IMG/VR virus record: IMGVR_UViG_3300025151_000048
Location: 1 to 52,814 of that record
DNA from: a virus
Reading direction: 5' to 3' (one strand)
Length of the DNA stretch: 52,814 nt
Position 1 is the stretch's first letter; each line of letters starts with the position of its first letter. Shown piece by piece: positions 1-10,834 of the stretch. The notes beneath the pieces were generated by a model. The model ran no database searches. It was not told where the DNA came from and worked only from the letters and a program-made list of their open reading frames with translations. A program made the position numbers and the translations under genes.

Positions 1-201
1 ATACAATCCTCCATCTTCGCCAGGTCTTACAAAATAATCTGGTGGATTTTCTTTTGGATTTTGCATATCACCCGCTACATAAATAGTACCATATTTAAAT
101 AGTTCATCGTAAATAGATTTAAAAAATCTACCTTTTTCTTTTTCTTGCCCACTTATATTAAATGTAATAAGTAAACAAAGTGTAAGTAAAATTTGTTTCA
201 T
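1..201 (-). CDS. Exported protein, 3' end outside window
   Basis: An open frame starts at 201 and runs off the left edge after 67 codons. The first 19 residues form a typical signal peptide: MKQ, a hydrophobic core (ILLTLCLLITF), then NISGQE. The Gln just after the probable cleavage site is characteristic of Flavobacteriia. The mature part starts with a charged stretch, EKEKGRFFKSIYDELFKYG, followed by TIYVAGDM. It is the next gene after the giant virion protein and is read in the same direction. A secreted or outer-membrane role in the infected cell is an inference; the visible part does not identify a family. Confidence 0.75.
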   Translation of the reverse strand, partial: MKQILLTLCLLITFNISGQEKEKGRFFKSIYDELFKYGTIYVAGDMQNPKENPPDYFVRPGEDGGLY

Positions 202-215
202 TTTTGTTTTTGTTG

Positions 216-3200
216 TTAATCGAATAAAAATGCAGTGGCAATACTGTCTTTTATTCTTTGGTTTTCTTCCCTTGTTGCTTTTGCTTTTCGGGCTTTTTCT
301 TTATTTTTTCTATCTTGCTCAGCGTCATATTCAAGCCTTTCTTCAAAGGTCATATTTGCTATTCTTTGTTCTTCTTTTCTTTTGTTTTCTTTTCTAGTCT
401 TTTTAGCTTTTTCAATACCTTCTTTTTTTCTTCTTTCCTTTGCTTCAACTTTTATTAAATCGTGTTCTTCGTTTTTAGCTCCAACTCCCCATGTTCTCCA
501 GCCTAATGCTAAAGCTATTCTTTGCCAAGCAGTATTTCTTTGGTCAAGCGCCTCTGCCACCCCATTAACTTCTATTAAGGCCCTATCTAATGGTAAATTA
601 AACAATGCCGATGCTAATTGTCCTACAACATTGTAGCTAGGGCTTATATTTAATCTACCATCCATTGTAACTTCCCACCCTCTTTTTGCTATAATATCTG
701 CATCAATTCTTGATGTTTGAATAGCGCCATATATTTTTCTAGCCTTACTGCCAATTGGAGGAGATATATTTATTGCTTCAATTATAGTATAAGCATGATC
801 AGCTAAAAATCCTTTTTGCTCTTGCTCATAGTATTCTCTAATTGTATTTTTAACAGTAGATAAAACAGCACCTTTTAATCCAGATCCTCTTAATAAAGTA
901 TCTATCATGCTATTAATTATGGTTTCCTGCTTTTTAGCTTGTCTAGCTAATTCTTTTTCTTCAGTTTCTTCTTCATCACCAAATCCTGGTACTAATGCAA
1001 ATAATGCATTTTGTAATGAAGCAAATATAAAGTTTTGTATCATACCATAATAAACTATCTTAGATATATTGGTTTTTGCATCCCCGCGTCCATTTATAAG
1101 GTCCTGACCAGCTTTTTTAATTAATCTTGAATATTGCATTGGAGTATTCTGGAAAGCCAATATAAGACGCCCTAATACGCTCGCTTGTTCTTGAGAAATT
1201 AACGATGGATCTGCAGATTGCTGATTCATATCAGATATTTTGCTAAAATCTGCCCAGGCTTGTGCTTCTGCTTCAGCTTGAGACATTCCTTGCTTTAAAT
1301 AAGTATTAATTCTATTTCTATAAAAAGTTGCACCACCACTAGAAATTGCAAAGTTATCTGCAAGTTGTGTTGGTGTAAAACCAATTTTTAATAAATAAGA
1401 TATAACACCTCTAACACCACCCCTTTTAGCAGCCTCTGCTAATTCAGCTTCCTGCACATCTCCTTTTAATCCACCTCTTCTTTGTTTTAATTTAGCTGAA
1501 TTCCATATAAATGCAAAGTCTGTCCAATATTGTTTTTGATTTGCAAATGCAATAGCAGATTTTAATGGATTATTATCTGACCAATTTATAAAGTTAAATG
1601 ATGATATAGTTTGTAATAACGCGGATCTTCTATTAAAGAACATTATAGTACCAATGGCATCATTAACCCAATTCATCCAACCATTAACTATTCTGTTTTG
1701 TCCAAATGTTCTATTTCTACCCGTTTTCATTCTATAAATAGAATCTTCTAAAGCCTCTCTATGTTTAGTACCATATAAAGCTTCAATCTTATTAAGGGTT
1801 TTTTCATCAAATATTAAATCAACATTTTCATTAAATTCAGATAAATACTCTTTTCTTAATACTTTATCAGCAAAGTCTCTATAATCTTGCATTATATTGC
1901 CAGAATCCCAAAATTCAGTAGGTTCAATATATTTGGTTCTTTTTGTAATAGATTGTACACCATCTGCAAAACCAGATAATTCAGAATCATTTTCTACAGT
2001 TTTATTTAATAAAGCAACATCTCTTTTTGATAATCCATATTTTGTCATATCATAACCAGACCTAGTAAATAATGTTACTCTAACTGCATTTTCATATGTA
2101 AAGTTTGTCCCTGGTATTTTTTTACCAAGCTTTCTTCTAAAAGGCTTACCCATTAAATTAGTTAATCTACTATAATCTTCTTTCATGGTTTGCCTAGCAG
2201 TTTCTAAAGCCGCTACACCTCTAGCATAAGGTGTCATAATATTATCTTCAATAAATTTTTGGTCTTTTTCACCTTGCTTGCCTTTACCAGCAAATGCATA
2301 TGCCGTTAGCCCTCTAAAATCTTCAGCAGAAGGCGGTATGTACCAATTTAAAAATGACCATTTATCTTTTTGCCTACCTTTAATTCTTGCTTGAATTTTT
2401 GAATACTGAGCTTCAGCTTTAATGCCTTTTTGCCTTTCAATCATTTGATTCATTTCTGCATTCAGCCCTTTGCTCCACGCAATCCTTGCTTGCTGTACTT
2501 TACTTTTTACGTCAAAATTATCTAATACATCTTTAACTGCTTTAACATTAGCAATAGCATCGTCAGCAAAATAAAAGTCATTATAACCTTCCGCAACTTT
2601 CCCAACTATCCAATCTGCTTTAGCTTGAGGGTCCCCATTTGCAAGCCCTGTAATATTTTCTAATTTTAAATCAATACCCATTCCTTTTAAAAATGCGTGT
2701 ATAGCAACCGCCGCCTCAGGATCCCTGGCTGTAAGTATAAACACATTTTCATTGCCAAACTTATCAACCGCTTTTTTAAGTTTATTAAACAATGGTCCAG
2801 GCTTGCCATCTACAACTTTATTAAATTCTGTATAATCAAACTCAGCCCCTTTGCTCATTAATTCATTATGTTTTTTAGCAAATTCAGTAGCATTAATTTT
2901 AAACTTAGTGCCATCAGGCATTGTAACACCAACTTTACTTTTACTAATAGCAACGGTGTCATCAAAATCTAAAACACTAATTCCTTTACGTTTTTTAGAA
3001 AAATCCCAAGTTCTACCTTTACTAAAAGCTATATCTGTACTTTCAAGATATTTAATTGTTTCACTAAGCTTTCTTTTATTAATTACTTTACCTGCTTCTT
3101 CATATGTCTTACCAATTTCTATTTTTTCCCCTTTAGGGTTAAGACTTACAATAGCTTTAATTCTTGGATCACCAAAAGTTAAAAAATTATAATATCTTTT

Positions 3201-6200
3201 CCACACTGGTTGTTCTAATGTGTAGTCTGCGGGCATAAATTGTGTTAGTCTTACTTCGTCTAAAACTTTATCCATTGTTTTAGGAATTAAAGACGTTTGA
3301 TATTTACTAAATAATTTATCAGCCAATGCATCTGCATCAGCATTTTTATTATTTACATAATAATCTATTAAGTTAACTATTACATAATTTGTAGGCATTA
3401 TATGCTCCCATCTATAATCAGAAGCTTTTAACCCTTTTTGTATCGAAGCATATTCTAAATTAGCGGCTCTTTTAATAGGTGATTGCATAGTTTGTTGCAT
3501 AGACATAATAGTCATACCCATGTCCATATTATCAAAAGATCTATCATTTTTAATAATCTTCATCATGTTTTTAACAAAGCCCTGCACTCTTTTTGCTTGC
3601 GCTTTTCTTTCATCAAAATCAAAATCATCCGAAAGTTCACCATTTTTATCAATTACAGAATTAGTTGCTTCTGGTAATAATGTATATTCACTAGGATCAA
3701 TTACTTTGCCATCAATTTTTAATTCAATTAATTGGCCTTTGCCGTCTAGCTTATATTCTATTTCACCCTCATATTCATTTACTATTGTATCAAAGAAATC
3801 CTTATTATTTTCAAATACTTGATAACCTTGTTTAGGTAATTTACCTTTAGGGGCATCAGGATATAATTTTTTCATTTCGGCATCAGTTCTTCTAACTATT
3901 TGCCCTTTTTCTATTTTAAAAGTTCTATTACCTATTCTACCTGATGTAGAAAACATTCCTTTACCTATAGAAAATAAATCTATAATAGCTTGTTTTTTGC
4001 CTTTCTCTGTTCTAAACCTTCTAACAAATCTACCAACTAATCCTCTTTGTTTTTTTATTCTATCAATATCGTCAAACCCTTCAGTTATAGGCTTATCTAA
4101 GTCTAATAGTCTTCTTACAGTCTCAGAGGTTTCAGCATTAACAAATTGGTCTTTAAGGAACTTTCCAAGTACTTTTTTATTAATAATAGGTAGTTTTTTA
4201 ACTACGGGTTTAGCTAAATTAAATAGTTTTGCATAATTATATAAATCGTTTGCAATAGCATTTATTTCTTTTTTCGTTAGAGCATCCCCATATACTTTTG
4301 TTAATTTACTTTTAAAGTATTCTTTCATTTCATTTCTAACCTCTTTCTCGCCTTCTTTATCTAACCCCTTAGGTATATCAACTTTCCCAACATCTAAAAC
4401 AGTTGTAAATTGAGTTAGCCTATCATAAAATATTTCTTTTTTAGCATCTGTTAAATTATTGACACCTTTACTCCAAGCTATATTTCTTGTGCCAAATTGC
4501 ATATCTAAATCATTAACAAATGCTTCGCCCTCATATCCCTCTTTTCTTAATACATCTGTTTGTAATTCAAAAGAAGCAGTTGAAGCCAGCCAATCAGCAT
4601 AAGATAGCACCCTAGCTCCATATACATTGGACGCTTCTCCTTCCGCCTTCATGTATTCTTTAAATTTTTTCCTAGCGTCTTCTTTGTCAATCTTTTTCCA
4701 TTTTCTATTTCTGGAATATATATTTTTAATTTTTTTACCTTGGCTTAACCCTTTATCTATAGCGTCATTATGTGCTCTAGCTTCAGCTACACTCATAAAC
4801 GCAGGTGAACCATCTGTATTTGTTGCTCTTTCTGTTAAAAATGGATATTTAGCATTTGCAGTTCCAATATCCATTCTATCCCACATTGCATCAAAAGTTG
4901 AATCTACAAAATTTTCAACATTGATTCTTTTTTGCTTATTTGATATTTTATCTTTCTTAGGATCTGTATTAAATTTATCACCTCTTTGCATTACATTTCT
5001 AAATAATAAAGAAACTTTTTGTTGATACTCTTTCGATAATTCTGTTCTAAACTCTGGAGTACCTATAGGATTTTTAAATTTACCAAGTTTTGTTTTAAAT
5101 GTTTTTAATATATTATTTTCAATTTCAGTTGTAATTTCAGTGGGAAGTGGGACTAACTTACCATCTGAATCTTTAAATTTTAAAGTATTAAGTAAATCTT
5201 TTTTCTTTTTTCTTTTCTTATTATCTTCCCCTCTTTTTTTATCATCATCAGTTGGGTCTGTATCAGTTATATTTTTTACTTGCGGAGCATTAGGATCTAA
5301 CCTTGCTGGTAATTGATTAAATGTTTGTTTAGCTAAAGTAAACACTCTAAAATATCCTCTATTTCTTACAAATTTATCTAAATCCTGTGTTTTTACAATA
5401 CCATCTTTACCAGGTTTTAAGTATTCTTGCTGAATCATAGTATATAATTCTGTAGCAACATCTCTTTCCCATTCGTCTTTAGTAACATTATTTCTATTCA
5501 TAGGATCAACACCGCTCCAAATATAATTAGCTTGTGATTTAATATAAGGCATCATTTCTTGCATCAATTCCGATTCCATCATATCCTCTACAAGATTCCC
5601 ATCAGAGTCTCTACTTAATTTTTCATTTAAAAAACTATTTAGTTTGTCTCTTTTTTCCTCTTCACTAATTCTACTATATCTTGAGCCGCTAGACCTATTT
5701 TCTTTTATAAATTTATTAAGCAAGCCTTCTAAATTAGTACCTTTTGACGCAGCTAAATCATATACACCCGCAGGGGCATCGGTGTCAATGTCTGAAATAA
5801 GAGTAGTAACCGCTGCACTTTGCTTAGCTTCTTTAATATCTTTCAATGTTAAATCACCTGCTTTAATTTTTTTACCAAGACCAACAACAAAATTATACAT
5901 GTCATTTTCACCTCTAAAATCAAAATTGTAATCAGCATCAAAATGCTTCTGTACCATTGTACCAAATAATAGGGATAATCCTTTATTTTTTTTCTCAGTT
6001 ACAAAATCAACATCTGAACGCCCAACATATTCTAAAAATACAGATATAACTTCTTTGGAGTCAAGTGATCCATCGCTATTATATATACGCCCATCTTTTA
6101 AAAATTCTTTATATAATTTTTTATCAACAGACTTTAAAGTAGTTAAAATTTGCTTTGATATATCTGCGAAAGCAACGTCATGGTCAGTACCAGAAAATAT

Positions 6201-9200
6201 ATCCCAAAATGCTTGATGACCAATTTCATGAGTTTTAATTTCAGACCTTTCATTAATAACTTGATTTTCAACTACAGCTATAGTAACTACATTTTTTATA
6301 GCGACTCCATCATTTTTACCAACTTTTAACCCCTTGATTAAATTATCTTTTAAATTTTTAACCGCATCTTCAATAGTCATAGTTTTACCATCCGGCATTT
6401 TATATTTACCATCTTCCATTAAAGTACCTTGCTCTTCTAATGTAGCTTTAGCAACTGCTGTTAAATCTAATTCATCATTAATATAATTTTCTGCATCTGC
6501 CACAGTATCAAATGATTGGAAATTATATCTATTTTTTACTCCTTTTTTAAGCTTAGCGTTATTTTCTTTAATTTTATCTGTCCAATATAAATCTGATGCT
6601 TCTCTTTCTAGTGCCGAACCTTTTGGGTCTTTACCATCAGCTATTAATTTTTGCTTAGCTTTGTCAATATATTGATTATAAAGCTTAGGATCTTTACCTG
6701 CTAATGCAATAAACTCAGTTCTAAATTGTTGCTTTGCTTTATCGCTTAATGCATTTGTTTTTATTGCATCAAGCTGGTTAAATTGATCTCTTAATAAATT
6801 AATTGCTCTGGCTTTATCTTCTTTAGACATTTCAGAATCAGGAATATTAAGAATTTCATTTGCAGTATTTTGCAATTCCATTTGTGCTTCAGTTATAGAA
6901 ACTATATTAGACGCAGCGCCAGCACCCATATGATTATTAATTAAATCAGTTTGCCTTTCCATTTCAGCATTATACTCTTGGTTTACTTGCTCTAATTCTT
7001 TTATATAAATAGCCCTTGTTCTATCTGAAGATCTACCGTCATTAATTTTTCTACTTAATTCTAATTTTTTATTAAATAATTCCCTTGTTTTCTTTAAAGA
7101 ATTTCTATCAGACATTCTAGACTGATACATTCCTTTTAAAAATGGAACTCCTGCAAATAATAATGTCATAGATGCACCAGAGAACCCTGCATGACCTATA
7201 TTATCTAAGAGGCCTATATTTTTACCCGACATTATTTCAACACCGTTTTGTAAACCCATAGTGGTTGTTTCACCTAATGTTTCTAAAAGTATTTCACTTC
7301 TTAGTGAGGGTAATTGAGAATTAATAAATGCGTTTTGGCCGCCTTCTAATAATTTATCTTGCCCATTGGCAACCCATCTTTGCTGAGCTCTTTTTAATAT
7401 AGGAACTGTTGTATAATGAGAAATTACACCTTCAATTCCACCATATCCAAGCGAGGTTAATAACATGTTAAGTTCAGAATAATCTGCCGTACCCTGCACC
7501 ATTTCTGATTGCATATCTGAATATTTACCACCCGCTGAAGAAGCCCCTATTGTGAGAGCCCCATATCCACCACTCATCATAATAGCAGCAAATATTGGTA
7601 ATTGTGTAGATGTTTCTTGAAGCATAAATCTACCAAATCTACTAGGGCTAGTAAAAGCACCATAATCTCCTGTAAATTCTACGTCTCTAGTATACTGTGC
7701 TCTTTCTCTTTGTGATAATTCATTATACCCTGTAAAAAAGCTTTGTACTCCTTCGCCTAATTTACCCTCAAAAGCTAAATGATCAACAGCCATTCCAGCC
7801 CAACCAAAAGGCGTTAAGTATTCTGTAATTTTATATCCAGTTTGCGCAATACCAAATGCAATATCACCAAACCCAAGCCCAATGTTACCCATATATTTTT
7901 CTCCTAATTGGTAATTCAAAGCAAAAGCTTGTCCTGCAATTTCATCATCAATAATTTCAGCGGCGGCATTATTTGCTTTTTCAGAGTATTCTTCTTGTAA
8001 TTTAAAGCGTGTTAACATATCTTGATATGCTAATGCATATATACCCGCAACATTAGAATTAATAATTTTACCATTTTCCAATACAACATCTTGACCTTCG
8101 CCAAAATCAGGTAAAAATAAACCTTTTTCAGTTGCAAATTGTGTAAACTTTTCTATTTGTTCTTCTGTAAATCTAATATTTTCTGCACCAAGAGGGTTTT
8201 GTATTTGTTCTTCAATTATACGTAAAATTTCTTTGTCTTGTTCAATATAACCAATATTAACATCTTGTTTAGTCATATTTTTATCATACTCTTTAAATTC
8301 ACGTAATTGAGAACTTACCTGACCAAGATAAAAGCGCCCTAATTCTTTGCCCCTATCACCCATTTCTGCAATATGTGTATCAACCCATTTAGCCTGATGT
8401 TCATTTATATGGTCAGTATATAAACGTTGTCTTACAATTTGTTGTGCAACTTTTTCAATAGTAATTTCTTCTTCTTCATCTAGTTTACCGCCATAATTAA
8501 CAAAAACACTTCTTAATTGATTTTCATCTAAATTTTCATTTTTAAGTTTTTCCGAAGTGCTATTTATTAAATCTGAATGAGGATATGTAGTAGTAGTCGT
8601 TCCTTCGTGTATAGTTGCTGTAGGTGAATGTTTTGAAGCAAATGTAACTGTTCGTGGGGATGTTGTGGTAACGGGTTTAAATAAATCTTCATTATTTAAA
8701 TATAATTTTTTGCCTTCCTCTCTAACAGGAGCCATTTCGCTTTCTTGTAAAGATTCATAATATGCGCTTGCTTCCAACCCTAAATGTTCCACTTGCCTCC
8801 ATACATCCCAAGAATCTATATTACCAGCTTCAATTTCTTTCTTTAAAAAATTATGTAATTTTTTATTATTTTCTTCTGCAAGTTTATTAGCCCCCTCTTC
8901 ATCTCTATAATCTAGCCAGTATTTACTTTCGCCATGTAACCCATCTAAATCAAATTCTAATACTATTTCTTCGCCAGATTTTTTACTTTTTATTTTAATT
9001 CTATCCCAGCCGACATCAGTTGCTTCTATTTTTAATCCTGGAATTTCACCTAAAATAGATTTAACCTTTGATAACCCATCATCTTCTTCACTGGTATATA
9101 ACTCGAATCCTTTGCCTTTAACTAGTTTAGTCTTACCCTCTTTATCCTGTTTTGTTGTAACACCTCTTGCTTGGTCAGTAAGAATTTCAGCAAGTTCATC

Positions 9201-9698
9201 AGCTGATTTATCAGTAAAGCCTTTAACTTCTTCATCTAGTTTAATTAATTGTCTAGATTTTATATCATAACCGTACTTACCAGTTTTAATTTTTTCAATA
9301 ATAAAAGCGTTATCCTTATCATCATGACTAAAACGTAATACCCCACCAGCTTTTTTAGCTAGTTCTATAAACAGTCCGCCTTCCCCAGTATAATTTTCCC
9401 AATCTGTTTTAGCAATATCACTAGGTAATTCTTCAAGTGTAATAACTCCGTCTCCATTATCTCTTTTTTTAACTATTTTATTAAAATATAGCTCATCTAC
9501 ATTTTGCCTACCATCTTGGTCTAACCCAATTGCTTCGGGAGCTTTTATAGTTAATCTTCTATCTAATATATTTGGTTCAGCAACCTCTGGAATATCTTCT
9601 ATTTCAGTATTTGCTACCTCCTCATTAAGGGGAATATTATCAAGCCACGAAAAATCTTGAACTTCTTCCGTAGTTTGCTTTAATAATGATCCTTTCAT
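216..9698 (-). CDS. Giant virion protein with metalloprotease and HAD-like motifs
   Basis: At 3160 residues this is the largest gene, last but one in the late block. Its N-terminus carries SLLKQ, a variant of the SPIKQ motif shared by several virion proteins here. Residues about 79-90 (R-D-N-G-D-G-V-I-T-L-E-E) resemble an EF-hand loop without the first acidic ligand. An HEIGH zinc-protease motif is at 1157-1161 inside a THEIGHQAFW context. A HAD-like phosphatase motif, LDFDDT, begins near 2242 (first Asp 2244) and is followed by TARDP and FADDA-type motifs. Glycine/alanine-rich hydrophobic stretches occur near 620-800 and in the last third, and the C-terminal ~80 residues are highly charged (Lys/Arg/Glu). 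Giant late proteins like this in podoviruses are usually ejected with the DNA (N4 RNA polymerase and 'large polyvalent protein' types). I see no RNA polymerase motif, so internal/ejected enzyme-bearing protein is an inference. Confidence 0.8.
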   Translation of the reverse strand: MKGSLLKQTTEEVQDFSWLDNIPLNEEVANTEIEDIPEVAEPNILDRRLTIKAPEAIGLDQDGRQNVDELYFNKIVKKRDNGDGVITLEELPSDIAKTDWENYTGEGGLFIELAKKAGGVLRFSHDDKDNAFIIEKIKTGKYGYDIKSRQLIKLDEEVKGFTDKSADELAEILTDQARGVTTKQDKEGKTKLVKGKGFELYTSEEDDGLSKVKSILGEIPGLKIEATDVGWDRIKIKSKKSGEEIVLEFDLDGLHGESKYWLDYRDEEGANKLAEENNKKLHNFLKKEIEAGNIDSWDVWRQVEHLGLEASAYYESLQESEMAPVREEGKKLYLNNEDLFKPVTTTSPRTVTFASKHSPTATIHEGTTTTTYPHSDLINSTSEKLKNENLDENQLRSVFVNYGGKLDEEEEITIEKVAQQIVRQRLYTDHINEHQAKWVDTHIAEMGDRGKELGRFYLGQVSSQLREFKEYDKNMTKQDVNIGYIEQDKEILRIIEEQIQNPLGAENIRFTEEQIEKFTQFATEKGLFLPDFGEGQDVVLENGKIINSNVAGIYALAYQDMLTRFKLQEEYSEKANNAAAEIIDDEIAGQAFALNYQLGEKYMGNIGLGFGDIAFGIAQTGYKITEYLTPFGWAGMAVDHLAFEGKLGEGVQSFFTGYNELSQRERAQYTRDVEFTGDYGAFTSPSRFGRFMLQETSTQLPIFAAIMMSGGYGALTIGASSAGGKYSDMQSEMVQGTADYSELNMLLTSLGYGGIEGVISHYTTVPILKRAQQRWVANGQDKLLEGGQNAFINSQLPSLRSEILLETLGETTTMGLQNGVEIMSGKNIGLLDNIGHAGFSGASMTLLFAGVPFLKGMYQSRMSDRNSLKKTRELFNKKLELSRKINDGRSSDRTRAIYIKELEQVNQEYNAEMERQTDLINNHMGAGAASNIVSITEAQMELQNTANEILNIPDSEMSKEDKARAINLLRDQFNQLDAIKTNALSDKAKQQFRTEFIALAGKDPKLYNQYIDKAKQKLIADGKDPKGSALEREASDLYWTDKIKENNAKLKKGVKNRYNFQSFDTVADAENYINDELDLTAVAKATLEEQGTLMEDGKYKMPDGKTMTIEDAVKNLKDNLIKGLKVGKNDGVAIKNVVTIAVVENQVINERSEIKTHEIGHQAFWDIFSGTDHDVAFADISKQILTTLKSVDKKLYKEFLKDGRIYNSDGSLDSKEVISVFLEYVGRSDVDFVTEKKNKGLSLLFGTMVQKHFDADYNFDFRGENDMYNFVVGLGKKIKAGDLTLKDIKEAKQSAAVTTLISDIDTDAPAGVYDLAASKGTNLEGLLNKFIKENRSSGSRYSRISEEEKRDKLNSFLNEKLSRDSDGNLVEDMMESELMQEMMPYIKSQANYIWSGVDPMNRNNVTKDEWERDVATELYTMIQQEYLKPGKDGIVKTQDLDKFVRNRGYFRVFTLAKQTFNQLPARLDPNAPQVKNITDTDPTDDDKKRGEDNKKRKKKKDLLNTLKFKDSDGKLVPLPTEITTEIENNILKTFKTKLGKFKNPIGTPEFRTELSKEYQQKVSLLFRNVMQRGDKFNTDPKKDKISNKQKRINVENFVDSTFDAMWDRMDIGTANAKYPFLTERATNTDGSPAFMSVAEARAHNDAIDKGLSQGKKIKNIYSRNRKWKKIDKEDARKKFKEYMKAEGEASNVYGARVLSYADWLASTASFELQTDVLRKEGYEGEAFVNDLDMQFGTRNIAWSKGVNNLTDAKKEIFYDRLTQFTTVLDVGKVDIPKGLDKEGEKEVRNEMKEYFKSKLTKVYGDALTKKEINAIANDLYNYAKLFNLAKPVVKKLPIINKKVLGKFLKDQFVNAETSETVRRLLDLDKPITEGFDDIDRIKKQRGLVGRFVRRFRTEKGKKQAIIDLFSIGKGMFSTSGRIGNRTFKIEKGQIVRRTDAEMKKLYPDAPKGKLPKQGYQVFENNKDFFDTIVNEYEGEIEYKLDGKGQLIELKIDGKVIDPSEYTLLPEATNSVIDKNGELSDDFDFDERKAQAKRVQGFVKNMMKIIKNDRSFDNMDMGMTIMSMQQTMQSPIKRAANLEYASIQKGLKASDYRWEHIMPTNYVIVNLIDYYVNNKNADADALADKLFSKYQTSLIPKTMDKVLDEVRLTQFMPADYTLEQPVWKRYYNFLTFGDPRIKAIVSLNPKGEKIEIGKTYEEAGKVINKRKLSETIKYLESTDIAFSKGRTWDFSKKRKGISVLDFDDTVAISKSKVGVTMPDGTKFKINATEFAKKHNELMSKGAEFDYTEFNKVVDGKPGPLFNKLKKAVDKFGNENVFILTARDPEAAVAIHAFLKGMGIDLKLENITGLANGDPQAKADWIVGKVAEGYNDFYFADDAIANVKAVKDVLDNFDVKSKVQQARIAWSKGLNAEMNQMIERQKGIKAEAQYSKIQARIKGRQKDKWSFLNWYIPPSAEDFRGLTAYAFAGKGKQGEKDQKFIEDNIMTPYARGVAALETARQTMKEDYSRLTNLMGKPFRRKLGKKIPGTNFTYENAVRVTLFTRSGYDMTKYGLSKRDVALLNKTVENDSELSGFADGVQSITKRTKYIEPTEFWDSGNIMQDYRDFADKVLRKEYLSEFNENVDLIFDEKTLNKIEALYGTKHREALEDSIYRMKTGRNRTFGQNRIVNGWMNWVNDAIGTIMFFNRRSALLQTISSFNFINWSDNNPLKSAIAFANQKQYWTDFAFIWNSAKLKQRRGGLKGDVQEAELAEAAKRGGVRGVISYLLKIGFTPTQLADNFAISSGGATFYRNRINTYLKQGMSQAEAEAQAWADFSKISDMNQQSADPSLISQEQASVLGRLILAFQNTPMQYSRLIKKAGQDLINGRGDAKTNISKIVYYGMIQNFIFASLQNALFALVPGFGDEEETEEKELARQAKKQETIINSMIDTLLRGSGLKGAVLSTVKNTIREYYEQEQKGFLADHAYTIIEAINISPPIGSKARKIYGAIQTSRIDADIIAKRGWEVTMDGRLNISPSYNVVGQLASALFNLPLDRALIEVNGVAEALDQRNTAWQRIALALGWRTWGVGAKNEEHDLIKVEAKERRKKEGIEKAKKTRKENKRKEEQRIANMTFEERLEYDAEQDRKNKEKARKAKATREENQRIKDSIATAFLFD

Positions 9699-9705
9699 AT
9701 TTTTT

Positions 9706-10824
9706 TTATTCTGGGCAAGCGCCTTGAGCGTATGTTATTGTTCCATCAGAGTGCGTATATTTACATACCATAACACCACCGCCTCTATCTACGGTCTCTT
9801 TTTTTGGAGGTTTTGTATACCCTTTATATTTATCTTCATATTTACCTTTATAATAATCATCATATTCATCACCTAAATCATTTCTGTACATTTCTTCAGA
9901 TTCTTTAGCAACAGTTTTAATACTGCCTAATAAATGATTACTTAGCCATTTTCTTAGAAGTGGTTCATTTTCTAAAACATCAACAAATTCATCAGGTAAT
10001 TCAGGATTATTTATAATAGCCGACCCAGCACCCATTCCATTATCCATTACAATAGACATTAAATCCTCTCTAGACATGCCGTCTAATATATTATCTATTT
10101 TATATCTATAATTTCTTTCTAAATAGCTACCATCTTTAATAACCGACTTTAAGTTATGAGCTGTTTCTGTTAATGTTCTAAGTTCATTAAAACCTTCTGC
10201 GTTTATTAAATTATAATCATATCTAGGGTCACCAGACATTTTATTCATGTCTATTAACTCTTCACCATGTAATAAACTAACACCACCATTTTCATCAATT
10301 TCAATATCATATTCGTTATGTGGACTATATAAATTATTTAAATTTATTCTAGACTCATCTGAATATGCACTAATTAAATTATTGCCAAAGTCTTCGTAAT
10401 ATTTACCTCTTCTTTCTTTAAAACCATCTAAAGTAGTACTTAAATTTTTAATAGCGCTATTTATGCCATTCATTTTTTGTACAGCTCTTATATATTCTTC
10501 GCTCATAGGGTCTGCTTTTGCAGCTATTCTAGACGCTTCAAAATAATCATTTTTTTGAGTAATTAAAAATTCATTAACCTCAGGCCTCATTGATTCTTCA
10601 ACTTTAGAAAGATCAAATGAACCATAATTATTAACATATTTTTGCATTTCTAATTCATCTGCTCTTTGACGCGCTAATTTATCTCTATATTTTAGCAAAG
10701 CCATACGACTATCTCCACCCATTAATCCCTTATACATAGGTGTCATAATATCTACATATGGTTTAGAGGCTGCCCCTGCCCCTCTAATTAATGCCGCTTG
10801 TTGTTTTATTGGTGAATTTTCCAT
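9706..10824 (-). CDS. Probable internal virion protein, SPIKQ motif
   Basis: A 372-residue protein starting MENSPIKQ and continuing with an Ala/Gly stretch (ALIRGAGAASKPYVD) that matches the one after SPIKQ in the 149-residue protein at 40920-41369. The rest is mostly charged and predicted helical, with a Tyr/Lys/Asp-rich C-terminal region and a terminal C-K-Y-T-H-S-D-G...C-P-E loop. It sits 7 bases upstream of the giant gene, and the 217-residue Ala/Gln-rich gene precedes it. The trio resembles the internal/ejected protein modules of podoviruses by position and composition. I do not recognise a family. Confidence 0.7.
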   Translation of the reverse strand: MENSPIKQQAALIRGAGAASKPYVDIMTPMYKGLMGGDSRMALLKYRDKLARQRADELEMQKYVNNYGSFDLSKVEESMRPEVNEFLITQKNDYFEASRIAAKADPMSEEYIRAVQKMNGINSAIKNLSTTLDGFKERRGKYYEDFGNNLISAYSDESRINLNNLYSPHNEYDIEIDENGGVSLLHGEELIDMNKMSGDPRYDYNLINAEGFNELRTLTETAHNLKSVIKDGSYLERNYRYKIDNILDGMSREDLMSIVMDNGMGAGSAIINNPELPDEFVDVLENEPLLRKWLSNHLLGSIKTVAKESEEMYRNDLGDEYDDYYKGKYEDKYKGYTKPPKKETVDRGGGVMVCKYTHSDGTITYAQGACPE

Positions 10825-10834
10825 GTTATTTATA

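Noticed and set aside
216-9698. Giant virion RNA polymerase
   Set aside because: No DxDGD-type catalytic motif was seen. LDFDDT with TARDP fits a HAD-like phosphatase better.
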